DNA from: Aquisediminimonas profunda
GTDB taxonomy: Bacteria > Pseudomonadota > Alphaproteobacteria > Sphingomonadales > Sphingomonadaceae
Assembly: GCF_019443285.1 (NCBI RefSeq)
Contig: NZ_CP080327.1
Coordinates: 2,724,001-2,788,000 of the forward strand
Reading direction: 5' to 3'
Length of the DNA: 64,000 nt
The position numbers and the translations under genes are program-made. Under the pieces are notes generated by a model. The model saw only the letters and a program-made list of their open reading frames with translations. It was not told the origin of the DNA and did not search any database. This document shows, in pieces, positions 55,583 to 63,451 of this stretch (positions are counted from its first letter, which is position 1; the number at the start of each line of letters is the position of its first letter).

Positions 55583-55952
55583 AGCGTCCGCTCCCGAATT
55601 GTTAGAACGAAGCCATAGAAACCCGGCATCCGTTGAGACCAAAGCAAGCGGCGTTGAACCGTCTGTCGCCAGCATATCGGTGCTTGCAACACCGAAAGCT
55701 CGCCGCCTAACAACAAACCCCAAGCGAGGCCGATATTGTGCTAAACGGCGAAGTGCGCTGCGCCAAATGTCTTGGCGACGGACTCATCCTGATGCTCTGA
55801 TTTGAAGTACAAGTTTTCGTTCGATTTTGCTCCCTTAAAGGCTCAAACAGCCGGTATTCTCATTTTCAGAATGGGCCACTTGTCAGGGAAAGGCCCAAAC
55901 CGCCTTCGGCTGAGATTGTCAGTCAACGTCAAGAGCCCGCTGATGCGGCGGG
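55583..55952. other. gap between nsrR and the NTF2-like gene
   Basis: No supported gene. Near 55931-55950 CCCGC/GCGGG can form a short stem followed by CTCTTG on the minus strand, a possible terminator for the following gene. Confidence 0.4.
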
Positions 55953-56543
55953 TCACTTTGGCGTATAGGGAAGGGAGGAATGGTGCAGGACGATGCGCAG
56001 CTTGCCATCTCCGCCACGCACATAGCCCCACGTCTTGTCGACCTTGGTCATGTTGTTTTTGTCATCCCAGAGCATGAGATTGCCCATTGATATGGCAGTA
56101 TTTCCGGCAATGACGATGCCTGCATTCTCGAGCTGGAATTTACGCCAATGCTTGAGGGCGAAGCCGCCGTCGTTGGGATAGGCCTTGTCTCCGCCGACGA
56201 AGTAGGCGAGCGCGCCATCACGTGTGGTTCGGAAGGTCTGTGGCGCCATTGTCAGGGTTGGTTTGAACAGCACTGGCCCCATGGTGTAGCCATAGGCCGT
56301 ATCAAGTACCTGCTCAGCCAGACGCTTTGCTGCGGCATGCCCCTTGGTGTCATATTCAGTGGAAATCGCCACCAGAGCTTCGCCCCACGCCTTTTGCGCG
56401 GCTTCCACCTCGGCGACGGTGATCGGCGCATAGATTGCGCTTGATGCAACGACTGGCGCTATGGTGCTGGTGTGCGCAAGCGCTGGTGCATAGGCAAGGG
56501 CCAGGCCTGCGACAAGCGGAACGAATAGAACAAAGCGTTTCAC
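55953..56543 (-). CDS. exported NTF2-like (CaMKII association-like) protein
   Basis: 196 residues; signal peptide to ALA-HT. The body has AWGEALVAISTEYDTKG, LDTAYGYTMGPVLFKPT, GALAYFVGGDKAYPNDGGFALKHW and TWGYVRGGDGKLRIVLHHSSLPY. These match a SnoaL/NTF2-like periplasmic family that databases sometimes mislabel as phosphoribosyl-AMP cyclohydrolase. Probable small-molecule binding; function unknown. It lies 12 bp downstream of the TerC gene. Confidence 0.8.
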   Translation of the reverse strand: MKRFVLFVPLVAGLALAYAPALAHTSTIAPVVASSAIYAPITVAEVEAAQKAWGEALVAISTEYDTKGHAAAKRLAEQVLDTAYGYTMGPVLFKPTLTMAPQTFRTTRDGALAYFVGGDKAYPNDGGFALKHWRKFQLENAGIVIAGNTAISMGNLMLWDDKNNMTKVDKTWGYVRGGDGKLRIVLHHSSLPYTPK

Positions 56544-56555
56544 GGTTTTTCTCCT

Positions 56556-57563
56556 TTATGGGATTGTGATGGACGAGGATTGGCTTGCAGCTGGGACGTT
56601 TCGTGTCTTCCACAGCGACCAGCCGATACCGGCGCCAATAAGAGCGAAAGTGACTGCAAGGCTTGCTGCGGGAGGGAACTTGGCGCCGCCCAGCAAGAAA
56701 TCGGAGACGAAGATCTTCGAGCCAATAAACACCAGCACGGCTGCCAGCGCATATTTGAGGTAGTGAAAGCGGTCGATCATGGCGGACAGCGCAAAGTAGA
56801 GCGCGCGCAACCCGAGGATCGCCATGATGTTCGATGTGTAGACAACAAAGGTGTCGGTGGTGATCGCAAAGATCGCAGGGACAGAGTCTACCGCGAACAC
56901 CAGATCGGCAAGGTTGATGACCACCAGGGCGAGAAACAGAGGTGTTGCGGCGCGCACCATTTTGCCCGTGCGTTCGTCTGGCACAGAGACGAAAAAGCGT
57001 TCGGCATGCAGCTCTTTCGTGACCCGCATATGCCCGGATATCCAGCGGATGGCAAAATTGTTGCTGAGGTCGGGCTGCGAATCGCCTGCAAAGAACATCT
57101 TGATGCCGGTCACAAGCAGGAAGGCGGCAAAGATGTAGAGCACCCAATAGGCTTCACTGACCAGCGCAGCTCCGGCAGCGATCATGCCCCCACGCAGCGC
57201 GATGACGCCAATGATACCCCACAACAGCGCACGGTACTGATACTTTGCCGGAATGGCGAAATAGGTGAAGATGAGGCTGATGACGAAGATGTTGTCGATC
57301 GACAGCGCCTTCTCGATGAAGAAGCCCGTAAAATACTTCATGCCTAGGTCGGCACCCTTTTCGGCCCAGACCCAAGCGCCAAAGGCAAGCGCTATCGTGA
57401 TGTAGAAAGCGGACAGCTTCAGCGACTCAGCGATTCCCATCGCCCGGTCCTCCTTGTGCAGAAGGCCGAGGTCGAACGCAGTAAGCGCCACTACAATGGC
57501 AAGGAACGCCAGCCAGAACCAGACCGGCGTACCCAAAAAGGAAGCCAGCAGAAATTCAATCAT
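56556..57563 (-). CDS. TerC family membrane protein (Alx-like)
   Basis: 335 residues, about nine helices. LTAFDLGLLHKEDRAMG (early Asp helix), SIDNIFVISLIF (conserved D-N), LADLVFAVDSVPAIFAIT (second Asp helix, D-S-V-P-A) and SNIMAILGLRALYF are TerC motifs. Family knowledge: metal (Mn2+/Ca2+) export or envelope-metal supply, tellurite resistance in some. No ykoY-yybP-type leader RNA fits in the 55-bp upstream gap. Confidence 0.92.
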   Translation of the reverse strand: MIEFLLASFLGTPVWFWLAFLAIVVALTAFDLGLLHKEDRAMGIAESLKLSAFYITIALAFGAWVWAEKGADLGMKYFTGFFIEKALSIDNIFVISLIFTYFAIPAKYQYRALLWGIIGVIALRGGMIAAGAALVSEAYWVLYIFAAFLLVTGIKMFFAGDSQPDLSNNFAIRWISGHMRVTKELHAERFFVSVPDERTGKMVRAATPLFLALVVINLADLVFAVDSVPAIFAITTDTFVVYTSNIMAILGLRALYFALSAMIDRFHYLKYALAAVLVFIGSKIFVSDFLLGGAKFPPAASLAVTFALIGAGIGWSLWKTRNVPAASQSSSITIP

Positions 57564-57618
57564 GCAGCGGTCCGATCAGGAAAAGAAATTTTGTTTGAGG
57601 ATGTGGAGCAGCAGCAGT

Positions 57619-57882
57619 TTAGTCGAACAGCTCTTCGAGAAACGATTTTCGCCGCTTGCCGTAATAAGGTTGATGATGCCCAAAAGGGGCGGACGGCGCG
57701 GCAACTGGGGGCGCGGCCGGAACGGCTGCGGCAAGCGAGCGTTCCAGGATCTTGTCGAGTTCCCCTCGATCCAGCCACACGCCGCGACACTTCGGGCAAT
57801 AATCGATCTCGATTCCCTGCCGGTCACTCATGACAAGCGCGACGCGGCAAGTTGGGCAGGACATTTCATCGTGAGAAGTCAT
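57619..57882 (-). CDS. zinc-ribbon (TFIIB-type) domain protein
   Basis: 87 residues from ATG 57882. MSCPTCRVALVMSDRQGIEIDYCPKCRGVWLDRGEL is the zf-TFIIB pattern (CPxC...CPxCxGxWLDxGEL). An Ala/Pro linker and a basic tail (GKRRKSFLEELFD) follow. A small cytosolic zinc protein of unknown role. It is 55 bp upstream of TerC and may be co-transcribed. Confidence 0.85.
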   Translation of the reverse strand: MTSHDEMSCPTCRVALVMSDRQGIEIDYCPKCRGVWLDRGELDKILERSLAAAVPAAPPVAAPSAPFGHHQPYYGKRRKSFLEELFD

Positions 57883-57962
57883 CAGAAACCTTCTTGGCAA
57901 TAGAGCGGGAAAAGAGAGAGTTTGGGGCGGCGAAGGGATGCGCCGCCCCATAGCGCAGGGCC

Positions 57963-58136
57963 TTATCGGGGGTTGAGAGACGGGCTGCGCTGTATGCGGG
58001 CAATTTCGTCCTTGAGCCTGAGGCGCAGGCGCTTGAGTGTTTTCATATCATTCTGCCGCGCGCCGTTCCGGCAATTGTCGATGAGCCGGTTCAGACGGCG
58101 ATGTTCTTGTTGCAGACGGACAAAATATCGGTTCAC
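57963..58136 (-). CDS. DUF465 (YdcH-like) small helical protein
   Basis: 57 residues from a GTG at 58136 with AAGGAGA 6 nt upstream; a TTG at 58154 lies before that ribosome site. HRRLNRLIDNCRNGARQNDMKTLKRLRLRLKDEIARI is a DUF465 helical hairpin (H-x-x-LD-x-x-I...LKKxRLxLKDEI). Function unknown. It is divergent from the LysR gene. Confidence 0.75.
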   Translation of the reverse strand: MNRYFVRLQQEHRRLNRLIDNCRNGARQNDMKTLKRLRLRLKDEIARIQRSPSLNPR

Positions 58137-58206
58137 GGCAAATCTCCTTGACAAGAATACTGAGCCAGAAATTGCGATTGCTCAAATTGAATATTTGATA
58201 TATCCT

Positions 58207-58225
58207 TGATAGTATATAGCTATCA
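58207..58225. promoter_or_regulatory. OxyR-type dyad before the LysR gene
   Basis: TGATAG-N7-CTATCA, a perfect arm match to the OxyR unit ATAG-N7-CTAT. A second, degenerate unit lies upstream at the right phase (ATAT at 58198). It sits between the divergent DUF465 and LysR genes. Confidence 0.6.
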
Positions 58226-58233
58226 GGATGATC

Positions 58234-59148
58234 ATGAGCACTCTGCGCCAATTCACCTATCTTGTCGCCATTGCCGATTATAGGAACTTTCGGCGCGCGG
58301 CAGATGCCGTGCATGTCTCGCAGCCGACACTGAGTCAGCAATTACGGGCACTGGAAGCCCGGCTTGGCGTGACTCTGGTCGAACGCAATGAAAGTCCGGT
58401 TCAGCTGACGCCCATCGGACGTGAAGTCGTCACTCGGGCGCGCAAGCTGCTGCTGGAAGTGAAAGATATCGAGGACATGACGAAGCGCGCGAAGACCGGA
58501 ATCGGAGGCACGATCCGCTTCGGCGTAACGCCCACACTTGGGCCGTATCTGATGCCGCGCATTGTCGCATCCTTGCACCGCGCCCATCCCGACATGCGCC
58601 TGTATGTTCGAGAGGGAATTCCCGATGAACAGGCCCGCGAACTGGCGCGCGGCGAGCTGGACATGATCCTGTCGCCGCTCCCGGTATCGGGAAGCGCGCT
58701 ACACATCGAACCACTTTTTCGCGAACCGCTCCATATTGTGTGCCCCCCTGATCATCCGGTCGCGAAGGCGGCGCTGGTGCGGAAGCAGGATCTGGCAGGC
58801 GCAGGCTTCCTGAGCTTTGACCAGCGCCACCATGCCTACCGCCAGGTCAGGGAAGTGTGCGAGGACTTTGGTGCGTTGGTACTTGAGGACTATCAGGGAA
58901 CAAGCCTTGATGCGCTTCGCCAGATGTGTGGCTCTGGGCTCGGCTTCGCGATCATTCCCGAATTATACCTGCGCTCGGAGGTCGGTGGCGAAGACATGGT
59001 CAAGCGGCTTGACCTGGCGGATTGGAGTGCCAGCCGGTCTATCGCTGCGGTCTGGCGCGATGGCGCTGCATATTCCGACATCTACCGGATCATCGCCGAA
59101 GCGATCGCCGGCGAAGCGCGCCGCATTCTCGGCGAGGATTTCCGATAG
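58234..59148 (+). CDS. OxyR-like LysR regulator lacking the peroxidatic Cys
   Basis: 304 residues from ATG 58234 (AGGA 5-6 nt upstream; an ATG at 58228 is too close). The HTH NFRRAADAVHVSQPTLSQQLRALEARLG is LysR. The effector domain has the OxyR order: GVTPTLGPYLMP, REPLHIVCPPDHP, LSFDQRHHAYRQVREVCEDFG and GTSLDALRQMCGSGLGFAIIP. In OxyR the DGHCLRDQAMGFC segment holds C199 and C208. Here C208 is kept (Cys209) but C199 is His200. A peroxide disulfide switch is therefore not possible in the usual way. Confidence 0.88.
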   Translation: MSTLRQFTYLVAIADYRNFRRAADAVHVSQPTLSQQLRALEARLGVTLVERNESPVQLTPIGREVVTRARKLLLEVKDIEDMTKRAKTGIGGTIRFGVTPTLGPYLMPRIVASLHRAHPDMRLYVREGIPDEQARELARGELDMILSPLPVSGSALHIEPLFREPLHIVCPPDHPVAKAALVRKQDLAGAGFLSFDQRHHAYRQVREVCEDFGALVLEDYQGTSLDALRQMCGSGLGFAIIPELYLRSEVGGEDMVKRLDLADWSASRSIAAVWRDGAAYSDIYRIIAEAIAGEARRILGEDFR

Positions 59149-59159
59149 ATACTATCTAT
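59145..59159. promoter_or_regulatory. second OxyR-type dyad, before the Bax-inhibitor gene
   Basis: ATAG-N7-CTAT again (GATAG, ATACTAT, CTATC), overlapping the LysR stop codon and 96 bp before the Bax-inhibitor-1 start. Same unit as at 58207-58225, suggesting both genes are targets of this regulator. Confidence 0.55.
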
Positions 59160-59254
59160 CAATTCTCGCCTAATGAATCCATCAATCGCTCCTAGGTCTG
59201 CAATGCTTCCTGTATTAGATTGTTCGTACTTTCGGATTTGCAGGAAAAGACCAG

Positions 59255-59974
59255 ATGGAACCGTATTTCGAAGCCTCCGCAAACGCGCGAGCCCAGTCGA
59301 CATCGAAATTCGACGCAGGGCTCCGGCATCATATGCAGGGCATTTACCGCAACATGGGTATCGCACTCATCGTTAGCGGATCGATAGCTTTTGCGATCAG
59401 CGCAACGCCAGCGCTGTATGAGCCGATTTTTGGTACGCCGCTGAAGTGGGTGGCAATGTTCGCACCACTGGCGTTCGCCATGTTCTTCAGCTTCCGGTTC
59501 GACCGGATCAGCCTCCAGGGCGCCTACGCCTGTCTTTGGGGCTTCGCGGCGGTGATGGGCATCTCCATGGCGAGCATCTTCCTGGTGTTCACCGGTGCCA
59601 GCATCGCCAGCACCCTATTCATCGCGGCCTCGATGTTTCTTGCCGTTAGCCTTTTCGGTTATACCACGAAGTCCGATCTGTCGCGCTGGTCGAGCTTTCT
59701 GTTCATGGGACTGATCGGTGTCGTCATCGCATCGCTCGTCAACCTGTTCCTGCAATCGGGCCCCATGCAGCTCGTGATTTCGATCATAGGCGTGATTGTG
59801 TTCACAGGGCTGACAGCATGGGATACGCAGCGTGCAAAAGCCGAATATATCGCTTATGGCGCTGGCGCGGCGACAGAGAAGTTGGCTGTAATGAGTGCAT
59901 TCTCCCTCTATCTCAATTTCGTCAATATCTTCCAGCTCCTGCTTCAGTTGGTCGGTGTTCAGAAATCTGAGTGA
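59255..59974 (+). CDS. Bax inhibitor-1/YccA family membrane protein
   Basis: 239 residues with seven helices. GLRHHMQGIYRNMGIALIVSGSIAF is the BI-1 entry; YACLWGFAAVMGISMASIFLVFTGASI, GVIVFTGLTAWDTQRAKAEY (conserved Asp in helix 6-7) and LYLNFVNIFQLLLQLV are family-typical. BI-1 proteins are pH-dependent Ca2+ leak channels or protease modulators in the inner membrane. It follows the OxyR-like gene on the same strand. Confidence 0.93.
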   Translation: MEPYFEASANARAQSTSKFDAGLRHHMQGIYRNMGIALIVSGSIAFAISATPALYEPIFGTPLKWVAMFAPLAFAMFFSFRFDRISLQGAYACLWGFAAVMGISMASIFLVFTGASIASTLFIAASMFLAVSLFGYTTKSDLSRWSSFLFMGLIGVVIASLVNLFLQSGPMQLVISIIGVIVFTGLTAWDTQRAKAEYIAYGAGAATEKLAVMSAFSLYLNFVNIFQLLLQLVGVQKSE

Positions 59975-60002
59975 CGATTGTTCGTATAGCCGTCGCATCA
60001 GG

Positions 60003-60418
60003 GGTGCTGTCAGTCTAACTGCAACCCGTTTGCGATCGGCGGAGTTCTCCCCTTCTCAGCGTCACCTCATAGCATGAGGTTCTGTCACTCGGCCAAGGCG
60101 GCCGGGTGACAGGTCTTGTAAGTTTGGCGGTAAACAAGGTGGACATTGGAATGGACCAAGGCGAACATCTGGAGCGAAACGGTTCCACCATGGCCGCACC
60201 GTCTCGTGGCAAAGGTCGATCCCGCGTTCGAACAGCAGGTCCTCAGCATTTCGAAGGCTCAACGGAAGGCAAACATACATCATCACGACCAGCCGGATGA
60301 TCTTGGGTGACGAGTTGAAATAGCGAAATGGGTTGGCTGCTTTGCAACGTCTGGGCATCGCCCGGCCCTAGCCTCACAAGCTCGCTTTGCAATCAAGTGC
60401 TCTTGCTTTGACAGTACC
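60003..60418 (-). mobile_element. internally deleted IS6-family element (MITE-like)
   Basis: On the minus strand the 5' end GGTACTGTCAAAGCAA (60418) and the 3' end, read inward as GGTGCTGTCAGTCTAAC (60003), form imperfect terminal repeats. Transposase N-terminus (ATG 60358): PFRYFNSSPKIIRLVVMM and RNAEDLLFERGIDLCHETV. This joins near 60170 to the C-terminus HSNVHLVYRQTYK...HPAALAE-stop-QN, where W is replaced by a stop. The catalytic middle (DDE) is gone, leaving a 416-bp non-autonomous shell. No target-site duplication is seen. Confidence 0.82.
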
Positions 60419-60847
60419 TGACCAGCCAGTCCCTTCTGGCCTATGGGCAGGTCTGCTGCGAGACAGACTCCAAACCTTGCCGAGCACGCTGGCTGACCTA
60501 GTTGCCACATATCGGCGCGACAGGGAGGAGCTAGGCTGGCTGGCCCATCCTTAAGGCCAACACGCTTGGGGCTTTCTTTTAAAGTGGATCGAAGATCCAC
60601 GCCCGCTGCTGCACGTACCGCGAATGTCGCCCAGTGGGCAAATCTGCTAATGTCCGCTTTCCGCCCCAAAGTCGTCATTGCGGCTCAACCAATTTCATCC
60701 CAAAAGCGGACATTGAAGCCCGGAGGCTTCCAAGAACGAGAGCAAAATGGATCAGGCCGCAAATGGCCCTAGCGCCCGGTTTATTGGGGAGCGTTTATGG
60801 GAACGAACGTCACTAGGTTAAAAAAACCTATATAAATCAATATATGG
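60419..60847. other. gap with long inverted repeat
   Basis: No gene seen. It holds the AATGTCCGCTTT/AAAGCGGACATT inverted repeat described separately. Confidence 0.5.
60649..60714. repeat. 12-bp inverted repeat AATGTCCGCTTT
   Basis: AATGTCCGCTTT (60649-60660) and AAAGCGGACATT (60703-60714) are perfect inverted copies, 42 bp apart. It looks like a dispersed intergenic repeat unit (REP-like). No further copy is seen in this window. Confidence 0.55.
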
Positions 60848-60938
60848 TGGCGGAGCGGGAGGGATTCGAACCCTCGATACGGTTTTGCCGTATACTCACT
60901 TTCCAGGCGAGCGCCTTCGACCACTCGGCCACCGCTCC
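60848..60938 (-). tRNA. tRNA-Ser (GGA anticodon)
   Basis: 91 nt on the minus strand. It begins GGAGCGGTGGCCGAGTGG (acceptor and D-arm) and has the anticodon loop CTGGAAA with anticodon GGA. A long variable arm (TATACGG...CCGTAT) is class II, as in Ser tRNAs. GGTTCGAATCC is the T-arm, and the gene-encoded CCA is at 60850-60848. Acceptor stem GGAGCGG/CCGCTCC is fully paired. Confidence 0.97.
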
Positions 60939-61013
60939 GCATGCTCTGGAAGCGAGGGCCACTATCGACTTGGTCGGACTTTCGCAAGCGAACAGGCTGT
61001 GTAAAAAGCACGC

Positions 61014-61889
61014 ATGACAAAATACGTTTTTGCACCATTCGCGCTGCTGGCTATTGCTTCTGCTCCGGAAGCGGCGCCATCTCCTGCCGAGATCGTCTCA
61101 TCTGCGCCCGCCACGGCTTGGCAAGATATTGCGCAAGAGGATCTCCTTGAGATGACTTTGGCTAATGGGTCCGTTGTCACGATCCAACTCGTGCACGAGT
61201 TTGCTCCCGTCCATGTCGCCAATATCCGCAAACTGGTTGCAGCGCATTTCTGGGACGGGACAAGTATCAACCGGGTGCAGGAAAACTATGTCGTGCAATG
61301 GGGGGACGCGACGGAAAAAAAGGCACTTCCAGCAGGTCTCGGTACGGCACCGGCCAGTGACTATGTTCGGCCACTGAATGGCCTTGGGTTTCTCCCCCTG
61401 CCCTATCCCGATCCCTATGCGCGACGCGTGGGGCATGGGCACGGCTGGCCAATTGCAACGGATGGAAAGCAGGCCTGGCTACCGCATTGTTTCGGGATGA
61501 TCGGTGTCGGCCGAAACCTGGCGCCAGATACCGGCAATGGTGCTGAGCTTTACGTCGTCAACGGCCACGCGCCGCGTCATCTTGACCGGAACCTTGCGGT
61601 GGTTGGTAGAGTGATTGATGGCATTTCGGCCCTGACGACCCTGCCCCGTGGCACGGGTGCGCTGGGCTTTTATGAAAAGCCCGAAGAGCGCACCTTCATA
61701 ACCAGCATCAAGGCCGGCAGTCGCGACCGCTGGCAGAATTTGCGCATTGAATCGCCGTCTTTTGCTGCATATTCACTGGCACGTGCCAATCGGCACGACG
61801 CATTCTTCAACGTTCCGGCTGGCGGTGCAGACATCTGTAATGTCCCGGTGCCAATTCGAAAATTGTCAGTGCAAGCGGGTGGACAGTAA
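61014..61889 (+). CDS. exported cyclophilin-type peptidyl-prolyl isomerase
   Basis: 291 residues; signal peptide MTKYVFAPFALLAIASAPEA. ITIQ-like strand VVTIQLVHEFAPVHVANIRKLV, YVVQWGD (cf. FMIQGGD), CFGMIGVGRNLAPDTGNGAELYVVNGHAPRHLDRNLAVVGRVIDG (cf. GTVSMAR...SQFFI...LDGKYTVFGRVIEG) are the cyclophilin core. A loop with PLPYPDPYARRVGHGHG and a C-terminal extension are specific to a periplasmic alphaproteobacterial subgroup. The active-site Arg is replaced (Gln in VVQWG context), so catalysis may be weak. Confidence 0.85.
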   Translation: MTKYVFAPFALLAIASAPEAAPSPAEIVSSAPATAWQDIAQEDLLEMTLANGSVVTIQLVHEFAPVHVANIRKLVAAHFWDGTSINRVQENYVVQWGDATEKKALPAGLGTAPASDYVRPLNGLGFLPLPYPDPYARRVGHGHGWPIATDGKQAWLPHCFGMIGVGRNLAPDTGNGAELYVVNGHAPRHLDRNLAVVGRVIDGISALTTLPRGTGALGFYEKPEERTFITSIKAGSRDRWQNLRIESPSFAAYSLARANRHDAFFNVPAGGADICNVPVPIRKLSVQAGGQ

Positions 61890-62011
61890 GAATCATACGC
61901 TGGCTTCCCAAAGTGGTCCAAATCGATGGATCGTCGAAAAATGTTTCGTTCTGCCGCTGCCTCCGATAGGGCGCATTCACTGGTTGCTCTAAGTTTTCGG
62001 AGACTGCATAC

Positions 62012-63451
62012 ATGCCTTTCGTCGCAGACAAGCTGATCCTGTTTGGAGCCACCGGCGACCTGTCACAGCGCATGCTTCTCCCGTCATTGTGCGCCCTGAA
62101 TGCCGATGGGCTTGTTGCCGACGATCTCAAAATCATCGGAACGGCACGGTCGGACCATGACGATGACAGCTTCCGCGCCTTTGCAGCAGACGCACTTGAA
62201 AAATACCTCCCGGATGACCGCAAGAGTGCAATCCCGGCCCTGCTCGCACGGCTGAGTTACCAGACGCTTGACGCTTCCAAGCCCGAAGGTTTTTCGGCTC
62301 TGGCGGGGAAAGCTGGCAAGGTAGACGACGGGCTTGCCATTTTCCTGTCAACCGCCCCTTCCCTGTTCGAACCCACAATAGCGGGTCTTGCAGCAGCCGG
62401 TCTGGCTGGCGAGCGGGTCAGAATCGGGCTTGAAAAGCCCCTTGGCACTGACCTGGAAAGCAGCCGACAGATCAACGATGCCGTATCGGCTGCTTTTACC
62501 GAAGACAGGATTTTCAGGATCGACCATTATCTTGGCAAGGAAACCGTCCAGAACCTTCTGGCGCTTCGTTTTGCCAATATCCTTTTTGAGCCACTGTGGA
62601 ATGCAACGCATATCGAGCATGTTCAGATAACCGTTGCAGAAACTGTGGGGCTTGAAGGTCGCGTGGGGTTTTACGATGAGGCCGGCGCACTGCGCGACAT
62701 GGTGCAAAACCATATGCTGCAATTGCTTGCGCTCGTCGCAATGGAGCCACCATCGAGTTTCGATTCAACGGCTGTTCGCGACGAAAAGGTCAAGGTGCTG
62801 CGTTCGCTTCGATATCTCGGCGAGGGTGACAGCGTGACTGGTCAATACCGTGCCGGGGCGATCGATGGGACGGCGGTCCCGGGCTATGACGAGGAACTCG
62901 GAAAACCCTCTGGGACAGAGACGTTTGTAGCCCTGAAGGCGCATATCGACAATTGGCGCTGGAAAGGCGTTCCCTTCTATTTGCGTACCGGCAAACGTTT
63001 GCCCCGCCGTGCGACCGAGATAGTTATCCAGTTCCGACGCGTACCCCATTCGATCTTTGCCGGCAAAGGAGCAACCACACAGCCCAACCGCCTGATCATC
63101 GGCATTCAGCCGGAGGAAAATATCCGTCTGTCTGTCATGGCAAAGGTCCCTGGTCTTGACCGTGGCGGCCTTCGTCTCAGGGAAGTGCCGCTGGACATTT
63201 CAATGCCCAATGCTTTTGCGGGCGTGAAGAAGCGGATTGCATATGAACGCCTGCTGCTTGATCTGATTGAGGGAGACCAGACGCTCTTTGTGCGCCGCGA
63301 TGAAGTTGAGGCTCAGTGGGACTGGATCGATACAATACGAGCAGGTTGGAGTGAACATGGGATGGTTCCAAAACCCTATACCGCAGGAAGCTGGGGGCCG
63401 TCTGCGGCAATTGCGCTCGCAGAGCGTGAAGGAGTGACCTGGCATGAATAG
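62012..63451 (+). CDS. zwf: glucose-6-phosphate 1-dehydrogenase
   Basis: 479 residues, normal length. [19 protein letters not shown] is the NADP-binding motif (GATGDLxxRxLxPxL), [15 protein letters not shown] the EKPxG motif, and [14 protein letters not shown] the RIDHYLGKE substrate-site signature with the catalytic His. It oxidizes glucose-6-phosphate in the Entner-Doudoroff/pentose phosphate entry step. It overlaps edd by 8 bp. No pgl gene lies between them. Confidence 0.97.
   Translation: MPFVADKLILFGATGDLSQRMLLPSLCALNADGLVADDLKIIGTARSDHDDDSFRAFAADALEKYLPDDRKSAIPALLARLSYQTLDASKPEGFSALAGKAGKVDDGLAIFLSTAPSLFEPTIAGLAAAGLAGERVRIGLEKPLGTDLESSRQINDAVSAAFTEDRIFRIDHYLGKETVQNLLALRFANILFEPLWNATHIEHVQITVAETVGLEGRVGFYDEAGALRDMVQNHMLQLLALVAMEPPSSFDSTAVRDEKVKVLRSLRYLGEGDSVTGQYRAGAIDGTAVPGYDEELGKPSGTETFVALKAHIDNWRWKGVPFYLRTGKRLPRRATEIVIQFRRVPHSIFAGKGATTQPNRLIIGIQPEENIRLSVMAKVPGLDRGGLRLREVPLDISMPNAFAGVKKRIAYERLLLDLIEGDQTLFVRRDEVEAQWDWIDTIRAGWSEHGMVPKPYTAGSWGPSAAIALAEREGVTWHE

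Noticed and set aside
55953-56543. Phosphoribosyl-AMP cyclohydrolase (a label sometimes given to this family)
   Set aside because: A signal peptide and no HisI zinc-binding motif; sequence fits an NTF2-like exported family.
57564-57618. yybP-ykoY manganese riboswitch before terC
   Set aside because: The gap is only 55 bp and has no matching paired elements.
58137-58154. Upstream TTG start for the DUF465 gene
   Set aside because: The AAGGAGA ribosome site lies downstream of the TTG and serves the GTG at 58136.
60003-60418. Target-site duplication around the IS shell
   Set aside because: The 8 bp on either side differ, so no duplication can be claimed.
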